Shown: piece by piece, positions 23,224 through 32,168 of the stretch | Position numbering within the stretch: position 1 is the stretch's first letter | Layout of the letters: every line of letters starts with the position of its first letter | Assembly (NCBI GenBank): GCA_009781005.1 | Contig: WQYX01000049.1 | Location: 1 to 32,300 of the forward strand | DNA length: 32,300 nucleotides | Direction of reading: 5' to 3' | Source: Polyangiaceae bacterium | Lineage (GTDB): Bacteria; Myxococcota_A; Polyangia; Polyangiales; Polyangiaceae | Notes under the pieces: model-generated | Seen by the model: only the letters and a program-made list of their open reading frames with translations | What the model was told of the DNA's origin: nothing | Database searches by the model: none | Position numbers and translations under genes: made by a program

Positions 23224-24526
23224 GAATTTCAAGGTCAAGGACATGTCGCTGGCCGATTGGGGCCGTAAAGAAATCGTGATCGCCGAAAGCGAGATGCCTG
23301 GCCTCATGGCGCTGCGTAGCGAATACGGCACGCAGAAGCCGCTCAAGGGCGCGCGCATCGCCGGATGCCTCCATATGACCGTTCAGACGGCGGTGCTCAT
23401 CGAGACGCTCACGGCGCTCGGTGCCGAAGTCACCTGGACGAGCTGCAACATCTTTTCCACCCAGGACCACGCTGCGGCCGCCATTGCAAAAACGGGTGTT
23501 CCGGTCTTCGCGTGGAAAGGTGAAACCGAGGCCGAATACGATCACTGCATCGAAATGCAGCTCAAGGCGTTCGCCGGTGGCAAGGGCCCGAACATGATTC
23601 TCGACGACGGAGGCGATCTCACGCTCGTTGCGCACGAGCGGCATCCGGAGCTCTTCACGGGACTCGATCCCATTCGCGGACTGTCCGAAGAGACCACCAC
23701 GGGCGTTCACCGCCTCTACGAAATGGCAAAGAAGGGCACGCTCAAAGTCCCGGCCATGAATGTCAATGACTCGGTCACGAAATCGAAGTTCGATAACCTT
23801 TACGGATGTCGAGAATCGCTCGGTGATGGGTTGAAGCGTGCCACGGGTGTCATGTTCGCCGGCAAGGTGGCAGTCGTTGCCGGTTATGGTGACGTGGGCA
23901 AGGGTTGCGCGCAGGCGCTACGCGGCCTCGGCGCGCGCGTCATGATCACCGAGATCGATCCCATTTGCGCGCTTCAGGCGGCCATGGAGGGTTACCAGGT
24001 TGTCACGATGGAGGAAGGGGCACCGCTCGCCGACATCATCGTGACGGCCACCGGCTGCTCCGGCGTCGTTCGCAGCGAGCACATGAAGGCCATGAAGAAC
24101 CAAGCCATTTTGTGCAATATTGGCCATTTCGACTGCGAAGTGGATGTTGCCTGGCTGGAAAACAATCCCGAAATCAAAGAAGAGAACGTCAAACCGCAAG
24201 TCGATCAATTCATCTTCCCCGACGGCAGGCGCCTCACGCTTCTCGCTCGGGGCCGGCTCGTCAACCTCGGATGTGCCAACGGCCATCCTTCGTTCGTCAT
24301 GAGCTCGTCGTTCTCGAATCAGACGATCGCGCAAATCGAACTCTTCAATCATCACAAGAATTACGAAAAGAAGGTTTACACGCTGCCGAAGAAGCTCGAC
24401 GAAAAAGTGGCTGCCCTCCATCTCGGCAAGCTCGGCGTGAAGCTGACGAAGCTCACGAAAGAGCAGGCCAGCTATTTGGGTGTGCCCGTCGACGGCCCCT
24501 TCAAGCCCGAATACTATCGGTATTGA
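23216..24526 (+). CDS. ahcY: Adenosylhomocysteinase
   Basis: 436 aa. It hydrolyses S-adenosylhomocysteine to adenosine and homocysteine with bound NAD, removing the product inhibitor of methyltransferases. Seen: [51 protein letters not shown], the substrate/NAD region [20 protein letters not shown], the Rossmann motif [29 protein letters not shown], and the C-terminal KPEYYRY (the family ends KPDHYRY). The start is the ATG at 23216 with AAGGAG 8 bases upstream. It overlaps the SahR-like gene by 8 bases, so it is co-expressed with its presumed regulator. A strong hairpin follows the stop. Confidence 0.96.
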   Translation: MAENFKVKDMSLADWGRKEIVIAESEMPGLMALRSEYGTQKPLKGARIAGCLHMTVQTAVLIETLTALGAEVTWTSCNIFSTQDHAAAAIAKTGVPVFAWKGETEAEYDHCIEMQLKAFAGGKGPNMILDDGGDLTLVAHERHPELFTGLDPIRGLSEETTTGVHRLYEMAKKGTLKVPAMNVNDSVTKSKFDNLYGCRESLGDGLKRATGVMFAGKVAVVAGYGDVGKGCAQALRGLGARVMITEIDPICALQAAMEGYQVVTMEEGAPLADIIVTATGCSGVVRSEHMKAMKNQAILCNIGHFDCEVDVAWLENNPEIKEENVKPQVDQFIFPDGRRLTLLARGRLVNLGCANGHPSFVMSSSFSNQTIAQIELFNHHKNYEKKVYTLPKKLDEKVAALHLGKLGVKLTKLTKEQASYLGVPVDGPFKPEYYRY

Positions 24527-24531
24527 GGTTA

Positions 24532-24557
24532 CCCCTCCGCGCGCTCGCGCGGAGGGG
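24532..24557 (+). terminator. Hairpin after ahcY
   Basis: CCCCTCCGCGC (24532-24542) pairs perfectly with GCGCGGAGGGG (24547-24557) over 11 bp with a 4-base loop, six bases after the stop codon. No T tract follows, so it may protect the 3' end or act together with the repeats downstream. Confidence 0.55.
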
Positions 24558-24566
24558 GCTCCAACT

Positions 24567-24662
24567 GACCGCACCGCAGGCCCCCCTGAGGTCCCGCCGT
24601 AGGCGGGGCCGACAGCGCCGAAGGCGCCGCCGATGCCGAGATCGCGGCAAATCGAAAGCGGT
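24567..24662. repeat. 96-bp direct repeat, copy 1
   Basis: Starts GACCGCACCGCAGGCC and ends GCAAATCGAAAGCGGT. It matches 24737-24832 at all but two positions, exactly 170 bases away, and includes one copy of the double-hairpin motif. Its last nine bases, GAAAGCGGT, form a tight hairpin with ACCGCTTTC (24666-24674) across a 3-base loop. Confidence 0.9.
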
Positions 24663-24664
24663 TA

Positions 24665-24833
24665 GACCGCTTTCAAGTTGACGCGAGGTCGAGGCGGGGC
24701 CGAGGAGCGGACCGGAACAGCCTTGAAGGCTTTGAGGACCGCACCGCAGGCCCCCCTGAGGTCCCGCCGTAGGCGGGGCCGACAGCGCCGAAGGCGCCGT
24801 CGATGACGAGATCGCGGCAAATCGAAAGCGGTC
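24665..24833. repeat. Diverged hairpin element between ahcY and the cellulase gene
   Basis: The outer stem GACCGCTTTC (24665-24674) pairs with GAAAGCGGTC (24824-24833). Family blocks GAGGAGC and GCACCGCAGG are present, with an apical stem around AGCCTTGAAGGCT. The 33-base arm 24678-24710 is identical to 14569-14601. One double-hairpin motif (24753-24800) is inserted in the other arm. The TGA of the convergent cellulase gene (24834-24832) overlaps the right stem. Confidence 0.75.
24737..24832. repeat. 96-bp direct repeat, copy 2
   Basis: Second copy of 24567-24662 with two substitutions (TCGATGACG instead of CCGATGCCG). It forms the right half of the 24665-24833 element and ends on the stop codon of the cellulase gene. 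The near identity points to a recent duplication or gene conversion. Confidence 0.9.
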
Positions 24834-26046
24834 AGCGTGCGAGGAATGGCGTGAGCCAGTTCATCTGCGGACGATCGACGCCGTTTTTGGGCTCAATGCT
24901 CAACCCGTAATCGCCCCATACGGGCCCCGCGGCCCACCAGAGCCAGCCGTTGAGAACGTCAGCATTCTCCATGATGGAAGTGAGCATGTCGGTGACAGCC
25001 GCCTGACACGTCGAGCTGTTGATGCCCGCCAACTCGCCGACGAATCCCTTTTTGCCATTTTCACGCAACCAGCCTACGAAATCATGGATGCGCTCGCTGC
25101 CAATCGTGGCGCTCATGCACGCCCCTCCACCACTCGAGTTCGCGTCAAGGTACTGGTGCACCTCGAAGAGCGTATTGTCGAGCGGATCAACGATGCGCAA
25201 CATGGCTACTGCGTTTGGCGTGCCATACCAATTTTGCGCCCAACTGGCCGCGCCCGTCCATCCATTGCCCGGCACGAGGATCGTGTTCTTTGCACCCGCC
25301 GCACGAATTGCGGCGATGGCCGCGTTGGCAGCCGAAACCCATGTTTCCGTCGCAATGTCGTGAGGCTCGTTGACGAGATTGAACATCACGTAAGGGTTGT
25401 CCTTGTATCTCAAAGCAAGGCGGCGCCATAGATCGGCGAATACCGAGTTCGGCACGCTTGCACTGCCCACGGTAGTGCCGTAGTAGCGAGCAAAATTGTG
25501 AGGATCGAGGATGGTGAAATCCTTTTTGTCGGTGGCATGCGCGATGAGCGCGTCAAGGTGCGCGGCGTACGACGCAACGAATTCGCCATTCGCTTCCGGC
25601 TGCAAGCGTTCCCATAAAAATCCAATACGGAACGTGTTCATTCCCTTGGAGGCAAAGTAATCAATCTCGGCATTCGTGGGGAAGGTGTAGTCGACGCCCT
25701 CGACGCCGGGAATGGTCCCACCAAACTCACCACCTGCGAGGTTCACGCCGCGAAACGGCATCGGGTTCGGTGGCACCGGGGACGACGCATCGACGGGCGT
25801 GGGTGTAGGTGCGGGCGTGGGTGTAGGCGCGGGCGCGGGCGGAGTTTCCGGCTCGCTCTCGGACGACGAAGCGTCGACCTCAGACCCGGGAGCTCCTACG
25901 GATTGTGTCCGATCGCTCTCGCTGGTGTGTACGCTCTCCGTCGACGACGAGGAATCGTTGTCACGGGTGCACGCACTCGCGGACAACCCGGCGACGGTCA
26001 TGGCCAAGAAAGCATACGGTACGACAGAAACTCGGTACTTCGTCAT
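24832..26046 (-). CDS. GH5-family glycoside hydrolase lipoprotein (endoglucanase candidate)
   Basis: 404 aa. A signal sequence with ASAC (Cys26) is followed by a Ser/Glu-rich then PTPTPAPTPTP linker (about 27-90). The linker DNA has an 18-bp tandem repeat at 25795-25812 and 25813-25830. The catalytic barrel starts at RGVNLAGGEFGG. The acid/base Glu is in MFNLVNEPHD (NEP motif) and the nucleophile Glu in KGFVGELAG. FEVHQYLD and NGWLWWAAG are further GH5 landmarks. Likely substrate is cellulose or another beta-glucan. I take the ATG at 26046 (GGAG 6 bases upstream) rather than the TTG at 26049. The 252 bases upstream, shared with the divergent gene at 26299, show no clear promoter. Confidence 0.87.
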   Translation of the reverse strand: MTKYRVSVVPYAFLAMTVAGLSASACTRDNDSSSSTESVHTSESDRTQSVGAPGSEVDASSSESEPETPPAPAPTPTPAPTPTPVDASSPVPPNPMPFRGVNLAGGEFGGTIPGVEGVDYTFPTNAEIDYFASKGMNTFRIGFLWERLQPEANGEFVASYAAHLDALIAHATDKKDFTILDPHNFARYYGTTVGSASVPNSVFADLWRRLALRYKDNPYVMFNLVNEPHDIATETWVSAANAAIAAIRAAGAKNTILVPGNGWTGAASWAQNWYGTPNAVAMLRIVDPLDNTLFEVHQYLDANSSGGGACMSATIGSERIHDFVGWLRENGKKGFVGELAGINSSTCQAAVTDMLTSIMENADVLNGWLWWAAGPVWGDYGLSIEPKNGVDRPQMNWLTPFLAR

Positions 26047-26298
26047 CAACTACTCCGGTCATGGCATATGCCGAGCTCGCAGTGGCGCACCCGGACATAC
26101 GTGTTTCTCTGGCGGAGAGAACCGCGAACGAAGATACGCTACGAAACGAGCTCACTTTCACCAAGCGCGGCAAGCGAAATAGGAAAGACCTTGTCGCCCA
26201 ATGCACACTTCAAACATGCGTAATACACGTTTATCCAGCCTACGGCACAACTGGGTTGCGCTGCAATTTCGCTGAATTCATCCCCTCCCCGTCCGCAA

Positions 26299-26661
26299 AT
26301 GCTAGACAACATCCGAATGCCGCGTATCGAGCTTGAGCGAGTCGAGCAGATCGAGGACATCGCACAGTCCTCGAACGAGAATTTCGATCGAATGGCGTTC
26401 GCCGAACGCGCCGTCGCGCTCGTCCGGCCCCGAGACACGACCGTTGCCATCTGCCCCGGCTCGCGCAGCGTCAAGCTCGAAGCGGGTCGCCAGTGGGGCC
26501 ACGGACTGCAGGCTCGCTGGGCCGTGCTGACCGTCACCAGCAACGCGTCGCGCAGCGCCATCGCGCGCGCCGTGCTCGGCTTGCATCAGGCAGCATCGCC
26601 AACAAGACCGTACGCGCTCGATCTGCTCGTTGCCGAAGCCGGCCTGGAACGGAACCCATGA
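26299..26661 (+). CDS. Small protein coupled to greB, unknown function
   Basis: 120 aa; alternative start at 26317 (MPRIELERVEQIED). An acidic N-terminal helix is followed by a segment with VALVRPRDTTVAICPGSRSV and RQWGHGLQARWAVLTVTSN. No signal peptide, membrane helix or known motif. Its TGA overlaps the ATG of greB (ATGA), which supports it as a real, translated gene. No clear ribosome binding site. I do not recognise the family. Confidence 0.6.
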   Translation: MLDNIRMPRIELERVEQIEDIAQSSNENFDRMAFAERAVALVRPRDTTVAICPGSRSVKLEAGRQWGHGLQARWAVLTVTSNASRSAIARAVLGLHQAASPTRPYALDLLVAEAGLERNP

Positions 26662-27140
26662 GCATCGAGCCAAGCTACCTCACACGAGGAGGGGCGCTGC
26701 GCATGCAGGAAGAAATCGGCGAGCTCTGGATTGTGCGGCGTAAGGTGGTTCAAGAAGTGGCGGATGCTGCAGCGCAAGGCGACCGCAGTGAAAATGCGGA
26801 ATACATCTACGGCAAGAAGAAGCTCCGCGAGATCGACCGGCGCATCCATTTTCTGACCAAACGCCTGGACCTTGCCACTGTCGTCGATCCAAAAGAACGG
26901 CCGACAACCGAGCGAGATCGCGTTTTTTTCGGCGCCACCGTCGACATTGAAGACGAGAACGGCAAGTGTTCGACTTACCAGATTGTCGGAGCCGACGAGA
27001 TCGATCTCGCGCGCGGGCGCATCAGTTACAAATCTCCTCTCGGGCGCGCACTGCTCAAGCAGCGCGAAGGCGATACCATCGTCCTGCGCAAACCAAGCGG
27101 GGAATCAGAGCTTACAATTCTCCATATCCGCTACGAATAA
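26658..27140 (+). CDS. greB: Transcription elongation factor GreB
   Basis: 160 aa, normal for GreA/GreB. It rescues backtracked RNA polymerase by stimulating transcript cleavage through the secondary channel. Seen: SYLTRGGALRMQEEIGEL (start of the coiled coil), the tip AAAQGDRSENAEYIYGKK with the Asp/Glu pair that holds catalytic Mg, the GreB-type basic helix REIDRRIHFLTKRL, and the FKBP-like C-terminal domain with ISYKSPLGRALLKQREGD. GreB rather than GreA by the YIYGKK and RRIHFL motifs. The start overlaps the stop of the 120-aa gene. Confidence 0.92.
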   Translation: MSIEPSYLTRGGALRMQEEIGELWIVRRKVVQEVADAAAQGDRSENAEYIYGKKKLREIDRRIHFLTKRLDLATVVDPKERPTTERDRVFFGATVDIEDENGKCSTYQIVGADEIDLARGRISYKSPLGRALLKQREGDTIVLRKPSGESELTILHIRYE

Positions 27141-27164
27141 CGCGTACGCCGTCTCGCACGGCAG

Positions 27165-27183
27165 CCCGTGCCTCAAACACGGG
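27165..27183. terminator. Hairpin between convergent greB and the lipoprotein gene
   Basis: CCCGTG (27165-27170) pairs with CACGGG (27178-27183). A GCACGGC sequence upstream and another downstream offer alternative pairings. It is in the 50-base convergent gap and could end both transcripts. No T tract. Confidence 0.4.
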
Positions 27184-27190
27184 CACGGCG

Positions 27191-28699
27191 TTACCTGATA
27201 AGGGATGGGGGTTTCGGCGTCTGACTGTCGTCTTGGATGCAGGATGCCAGATCCATCATCAAGAAGAGCAGCGTCTTTTCTTGAGCGGTCATCGTCATGT
27301 CTGCTCTGCATCCCGTTGGGAACTGCACGCCAGGCCAATCCTCGTTTGCGGCCAGGGCTTCCGCCTGGGTGCTCCGGTCCACGGTGGAGGCATGGATATC
27401 CGTGTAGACGCCGCGCCCGCATTGGTTATCGGCGGATTCACCGATCGGCGTGTTGAAGGAGAAATACTTCGGGCCCACCGGGTCCGTCGAGTCCGTACTA
27501 CCATTCGTGCCACCATTGGAAGATGGCACATAAAGCCAGAGACGCGACGTGTCGGCAACGGATGCAACATTCGATTTGACGTCGACCATGGATACGCTGC
27601 CGGGCTGCGTTGAAGCGCCTACGCTATCAAGCCAATCAAGGAAGGCCGCACCCTTTGGGACTGTCGTGTCCACGAGTGCGTTTACGTTCCATCCGGGGCC
27701 ATTGGGGTCTGGGGTTTTCCATGTTGCGACCGTGGACAGGGACGGGTTGTCTTTGAACCACGTAGAGTGGAAGTGCGAGGCGAACACGCGCCCACCAACA
27801 TCGAGGTACTCTTTCAGGTTCTCTCGTGCGGCATTGCTCTTCGTGTCGAGGTTTTCTGAGCCTTCGCACGACAAGACCACCACGTCGTACTTTTTCAGGT
27901 TGTCCAGACTGTCCCACAGCGTCTGCGCTGCCGGAGTGTTCCCGTCGATGTACGAGCCTTGCACCCGTCCCATCGAGGCCGTGCTGTCCAATTCTTGATA
28001 AAGGTGCACCCGGCCATTGCCATCGGGATTCGTAAACTCGGAATCATCAATGCCGAGTCTGCGAAAGAAGCACTCAAGCGAATCCCAGCCACCGGTTGCG
28101 ATTGCGATTTTCGGTATATCGCCTTCGGCCCTACTTCGAGGCAGACGCGTGACGCCCGCATCAAGCGGCGTTGATGTGCAAGCGTCAACCGCTGGGACGG
28201 TGACCTTGCGGCGCCACTTGCCGATCTGCACGACGAGTGGGATGTCCACACCAACCGGGACGTTATCCAGCTTGAACTCCCCCGCTGAGTCGGTGAGTGC
28301 CACGGCGATTGGCTTGCCGGACGGAACCGTTCCGCATTGATCGCAAGTGACGCCGTCGGTGAAAGGAGCGAGCTCCACATTCGGCACGTAGACCATGGCG
28401 TTGTAGAGAGGCACCGTGCCCGATGGATCGTAGACCTTGCCTGTGAGCGACGTGGTCCCGCCGTTGTCACATGTTGCAACTTGGTTGCATTGAAGGCCAA
28501 CGCAGGAGCCCAAGTCGCCGCCGGTGTTTCCGTCGCCACCGCCGCCAAAGAAGCCCTCATTCTGACCGTTCGAGTCCGGCGCAGCGTCTTCCGATCCAGC
28601 GTCTTGTTGACTCAACGTGTCCGGTATCTGAACGTCGAACCCAGTGCACCCCACAGCGAGAGATGCGACAAGAATCATCCCACGGATATGACGTATCAT
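27191..28699 (-). CDS. Large lipoprotein with carboxypeptidase-regulatory-like and amidotransferase-like domains, paralogue 1
   Basis: 502 aa. The start is the ATG at 28699 with GGAGG 6 bases upstream. Lipobox AVGC (Cys18), then a Gly/Asp/Asn-rich linker to about 65. CVGLQCNQVATCDNGGTTS opens a beta-sandwich domain (GKVYDPSGTVPLYNAMVYVP; TDSAGEFKLDNVPVG) of carboxypeptidase-regulatory type. The rest contains KKYDVVVLSCEGSEN and LDVGGRVFASHFHSTWF, resembling a class I glutamine-amidotransferase/ThuA fold, but I see no clear catalytic triad. As I recall, relatives in Sorangium-like genomes carry the label 'tryptophan synthase alpha chain', which nothing here supports. Tandem with a close paralogue at 28769. 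Confidence 0.8.
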   Translation of the reverse strand: MIRHIRGMILVASLAVGCTGFDVQIPDTLSQQDAGSEDAAPDSNGQNEGFFGGGGDGNTGGDLGSCVGLQCNQVATCDNGGTTSLTGKVYDPSGTVPLYNAMVYVPNVELAPFTDGVTCDQCGTVPSGKPIAVALTDSAGEFKLDNVPVGVDIPLVVQIGKWRRKVTVPAVDACTSTPLDAGVTRLPRSRAEGDIPKIAIATGGWDSLECFFRRLGIDDSEFTNPDGNGRVHLYQELDSTASMGRVQGSYIDGNTPAAQTLWDSLDNLKKYDVVVLSCEGSENLDTKSNAARENLKEYLDVGGRVFASHFHSTWFKDNPSLSTVATWKTPDPNGPGWNVNALVDTTVPKGAAFLDWLDSVGASTQPGSVSMVDVKSNVASVADTSRLWLYVPSSNGGTNGSTDSTDPVGPKYFSFNTPIGESADNQCGRGVYTDIHASTVDRSTQAEALAANEDWPGVQFPTGCRADMTMTAQEKTLLFLMMDLASCIQDDSQTPKPPSLIR

Positions 28700-28718
28700 T
28701 CGCTCGCCTCCCATCCAC

Positions 28719-28744
28719 GGGCGAGGCCATCAGTGGCCTCGCCC
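28719..28744. terminator. Perfect hairpin between the tandem paralogues
   Basis: GGGCGAGGCC (28719-28728) pairs perfectly with GGCCTCGCCC (28735-28744), 10 bp with loop ATCAGT. On the minus strand it lies after the stop of paralogue 2 and before the ribosome binding site of paralogue 1. It has no T tract. It may reduce read-through or stabilise the upstream mRNA. Confidence 0.55.
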
Positions 28745-28768
28745 GGTACCCTGCCTTATCGCACGGCG

Positions 28769-30271
28769 TTACCTGATAAGGGATGGGGGTTTCGGCGCCT
28801 GACTGTCATCCTGGATGCAAGATGCAAGATCCATCATCAAGAAGAGCAGTGCCTTTTCTTTGCCGCTCATCGGGTTCGTTTTGCATCCTGTTGGGAACTG
28901 CACGCCAGGCGTGTCTTGGTTCTCCAACGGGGAGCCTGCATCTTGGTCTACGGTTGAAACGTGGACATCCGTGTAGACGCCACGCCCGCACTGGTTATCA
29001 GCAGATTCACCGATGGGTGTGTTGAAGGAGAAGTACTTCGGCCCGTTAAAGTACTCCGAATTGTCTGGGGAGTAACCATCCTGCTTGCTTACCGGTTTCC
29101 CCGCGTAAAGCCAGAGAAGCGACTCGTCACTGACGAATGCAACATTCGATTTGACATCGAGCATGTCGACACTACCGCTACCGGACTGCGTTGAAGCCTC
29201 TACATTATCGAGCCATTCGCTAAAGGCTTGGCCCTTTGGGACTGTCGTGTCCACGAGTACGTTTAGCTCCTTTCCATCGCCGTCGGGGTCCGCGGTTTTC
29301 CATGTTGCGACCGTGGGCAGTGGATCGGCGCCGTTTTTGAACCAGACGTAGTGGTAGTGCGAGGCGAAGACGCGCCCACCAACGTCGAGGTACTCTTTCA
29401 TGTACTCTCGCGCTATGTCGCTCTTCGTAGTAAGGTTCTCTGAGCCTTCACACGACAAGATCACCATGTCATACTTCTTTAGATTCTCCACGTTATCCCA
29501 GAGAGTCTGCGCTGGCGGAGAGCCCCCTTCGATGCCTTCGATGTACGAGCCATCACGTCCGTGACCCTCGCTGTCCAATCCTTGATAAAGGTGCACGCGG
29601 CCGTTGCCAGCGGGATTCGTAAACTCGGAATCATCAATGCCGAGTCTGCGGAAGAAGCACTCGAGCGAATCCCAGCCACCGGTTGCAATTGCGATTTTCG
29701 GTATATCGCCCTCGGCCTTGTTTCGAGGCAGACGCGTGACGCCCGCATCGAGCGGTGTTGACGTGCATGCGTCAACCGCCGGGATGGTGACCTTGCGGCG
29801 CCACCGACCGATTTGCACGACGAGCGGGATGTCCACGCCAACCGGGACGTTCTCTAGCGTGAAGTCTCCCGCTGAGTCGGTGAGTGCCACGGCGATTGGG
29901 TTGCCGGACGGGAGTGTCCCGCATCGATCGCAAGTGACGCCGTCGGTGAAAGGAGCGAGCTCTGCGTTCGGCACGTAGACCATGGCGTTGTAGAGAGGCA
30001 CCGTGCCCGATGGATCGTAGACCTTGCCCGTGAGCGACGTGGTCCCGCCGTCGTCACATGTTGCAACTTGGTTGCATTGAAGGCCAACGCAGCCCCCCGA
30101 GTCACCGCCGTCGACGTCGCCGCCGCCGAAGTTGCCCGAGTTTGCGTCGCTCGAGCCGTTGTTATTGGGGCCGCCGCCGCCGAAGTCGCTGTTGGTGCTC
30201 GTGCGGCAACCAACAGCGATAAGCAAACCAACGACGAAGGATGCTCCTAATGCACTGTGTACGCGAGTCAT
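28769..30271 (-). CDS. Large lipoprotein, paralogue 2 of the tandem pair
   Basis: 500 aa. The start is at 30271 with GAGGAGG 5 bases upstream. Lipobox AVGC (Cys22), then a Gly/Asn/Asp-rich linker (about 30-60) that differs from paralogue 1. From CVGLQCNQVATCDDGGTTS the domains follow the same order with high identity: regulatory-like beta domain, LECFFRRLGIDDSEFTNP, KKYDMVILSCEGSEN, GGRVFASHYHYVWF, FNTPIGESADNQCGRGVYTD and the C-terminal MMDLASCIQDDSQ. Many conserved Cys suggest a disulfide-bonded exported protein. The last 37 bases around the stop are identical to those of paralogue 1 and run 8 bases past it. Function unknown. Confidence 0.82.
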   Translation of the reverse strand: MTRVHSALGASFVVGLLIAVGCRTSTNSDFGGGGPNNNGSSDANSGNFGGGDVDGGDSGGCVGLQCNQVATCDDGGTTSLTGKVYDPSGTVPLYNAMVYVPNAELAPFTDGVTCDRCGTLPSGNPIAVALTDSAGDFTLENVPVGVDIPLVVQIGRWRRKVTIPAVDACTSTPLDAGVTRLPRNKAEGDIPKIAIATGGWDSLECFFRRLGIDDSEFTNPAGNGRVHLYQGLDSEGHGRDGSYIEGIEGGSPPAQTLWDNVENLKKYDMVILSCEGSENLTTKSDIAREYMKEYLDVGGRVFASHYHYVWFKNGADPLPTVATWKTADPDGDGKELNVLVDTTVPKGQAFSEWLDNVEASTQSGSGSVDMLDVKSNVAFVSDESLLWLYAGKPVSKQDGYSPDNSEYFNGPKYFSFNTPIGESADNQCGRGVYTDVHVSTVDQDAGSPLENQDTPGVQFPTGCKTNPMSGKEKALLFLMMDLASCIQDDSQAPKPPSLIR

Positions 30272-30396
30272 CTCGGCCTCCTCTCAAGCTTAGGCGGCCA
30301 TAGCATACAGAGTCACCGAGTACAGCGCTGCACCTTTTTTCTCATGTAAGCGGACGCAGATCCTGCGGCAATGTGGGGTCTTGTGTGCCCGTGCAG

Positions 30397-32010
30397 TCAA
30401 TTCCAAAGACGCGAAACCACCACGGACAGCGCGGCCGAAGTTGGATCGGCCACCTCTGAGAAAACCACGATTCGGCCATCTTGCTGCACGCGTGCCAAGG
30501 CGGATTGGGCGGGTGGGATGGGAGTCGGAAGAGGGATGGCCGCATATCCGTTCGAGCCAAACGACGGGTCGTTGACGCCTGCGATGGTGATGCGAGAAAC
30601 AGATCCGAGTGAGTTCGTGGCCCCGGTGGCTGCAAGGAGACGATTTCGATCGTCGAGGGAAATGCGCGGAGGATCCGTTGTATCGCTTTTCACCGAGAAA
30701 TAACCGGCAGTGCCGAATGCCTGATCGAGGCCGCTACCATCCGCCGCAAAAGCGACCACCGTGCCGTTGGTATCGCCCGTTGGTGAGATGACGCGACCAT
30801 CCGGAAGCAGCACAGCCCCTGTCCCGCCAGCGCCTTTGTTGCCCGTCGTAAACAACGCACGTCCGCCTGCCCCACTCTGCCCAAAGGACGTGTCGTAGGT
30901 ATTGCCACTGCTATTGAGCTGCAAAATGCCATAACCCGATGAGGCCGAGCATTCGCTGGAGGCACACCAACTACCTGCAATGACAATCTTACCGGTCGAT
31001 GGTCGCACGGCAACGCCGTTGCTGTACGAAGAAGCGACCGGATTATTGGCATCCGTGCTGAAATCCGCGCTCGCAAGGCCGTTGGTGCCAAACGTTGTGT
31101 CGATTTGTCCGCCATTCGTAAGTTTGGTAATCCCCATGACAGCCGCTGTATTATTCGTGATTTTGGCGTCGAATACCACGGCGACACTGCCGTCCGGTGC
31201 AAGCGCCATGGATTGAATGGAGGCACCCGGTTGAATGGTACTCGGTTTCCCGACCGGGGGTCCCACGACGATGGGCGAACCGACGATACCCTCGGCGGTG
31301 ACCACGATATACGCCGCCTTTCCGCTACTCCCTCCTCCAACGATCATGCGCCCATCCGGGAGGAGCACAGCATCCATTTGAGTAAATCCGGCTTGCAACC
31401 AGGCGATACCGCTCTTGCCGTACGCCGTATCGAGTGCACCCTCCGGAGTCAGTCGCGCAACACACGCCGCAGATCCCGTCTGGCCGTTGCTACAACCACC
31501 CATGACGAAGATGCTATCGTCGCCAGATACAAAAGCAGTCATTGCAGAAGATGGAAACGTGGTTCCTCCAAACATGAGCCAGCCATTTTTCGCGAAGGTC
31601 GTGTCGGGGCTGCCTGCCGGCCCGCGTACGAAGAGTGGCAAACTCGTGGTTGTCGACATGCTCGTGCCCGCCTCACTCGCTTGGAGATTCACGTTGAATG
31701 GCCCCTGAGGAGCAGTCATTCCAACGGTGATCTCGAGGTTTCCGGTGGTTGCCGTGGCGGGAATGACGAGCAGCGCGGCGGTGACGCCCGCGGGTGCGTC
31801 ATTCATGGTGATCCGGATGTCACTCGCGGATGTCTCGCTTCTCACGACCGAGATCGGAACTGTGACCGTGGTTCCCTGAGTGATGCGCTGCGTGGCGCCC
31901 ACCTCCAGCGAAAAGTCGGACGGAATGCCTCCATCACCGTCCACAGCGGTGAACTTCGCGCATCCCATGACAAGTAGCGCGACAAGACCTATCCCACGAA
32001 CGCCACGCAT
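30397..32010 (-). CDS. Delta-60 repeat lipoprotein
   Basis: 537 aa from the ATG at 32010 (GGAGG 8 bases upstream; the ORF is open to 32040). Lipobox VMGC (Cys17), then an immunoglobulin-like region (about 30-130). Six repeats follow, with the D.[TS]FG..G signature: PDTTFAKNGW, LDTAYGKSGIAW, IDTTFGTNGLA, YDTSFGQSGAGG, LDQAFGTAGYF and NDPSFGSNGYA, each followed by a LLPDGR or similar turn. These are delta-60 repeats, predicted to form a beta-propeller-like fold and abundant in myxobacterial and related surface proteins. Probably surface or periplasmic binding or scaffolding; no catalytic residues are seen. The 125 bases between its stop and the paralogue start contain no feature I can support. 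Confidence 0.88.
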   Translation of the reverse strand: MRGVRGIGLVALLVMGCAKFTAVDGDGGIPSDFSLEVGATQRITQGTTVTVPISVVRSETSASDIRITMNDAPAGVTAALLVIPATATTGNLEITVGMTAPQGPFNVNLQASEAGTSMSTTTSLPLFVRGPAGSPDTTFAKNGWLMFGGTTFPSSAMTAFVSGDDSIFVMGGCSNGQTGSAACVARLTPEGALDTAYGKSGIAWLQAGFTQMDAVLLPDGRMIVGGGSSGKAAYIVVTAEGIVGSPIVVGPPVGKPSTIQPGASIQSMALAPDGSVAVVFDAKITNNTAAVMGITKLTNGGQIDTTFGTNGLASADFSTDANNPVASSYSNGVAVRPSTGKIVIAGSWCASSECSASSGYGILQLNSSGNTYDTSFGQSGAGGRALFTTGNKGAGGTGAVLLPDGRVISPTGDTNGTVVAFAADGSGLDQAFGTAGYFSVKSDTTDPPRISLDDRNRLLAATGATNSLGSVSRITIAGVNDPSFGSNGYAAIPLPTPIPPAQSALARVQQDGRIVVFSEVADPTSAALSVVVSRLWN

Positions 32011-32168
32011 ATTTGGATCCTCCACAGAGTCAACCGACACCCGTTGGGACTTTGTTCCCTGGTGCCGCTTCGGGGATCCTAATTTGCATCAATGCGACTT
32101 GTCGAGACATCCGCGGTCTGCGGAAAATAGTCGCAAATAAATATCCGACCTTTGAATACTCGAAAGTT

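Noticed and set aside
24567..24832. CRISPR-like array
   Set aside because: Only two 96-bp repeats, each internally palindromic, with a 74-base spacer; no cas genes.
25795..25830. 18-bp tandem repeat as a separate mobile or VNTR element
   Set aside because: It encodes the Pro-Thr linker of the cellulase in frame and is explained by that role.
27191..30271. Tryptophan synthase alpha chain
   Set aside because: Exported lipoproteins with beta domains and many Cys; no TrpA barrel motifs.
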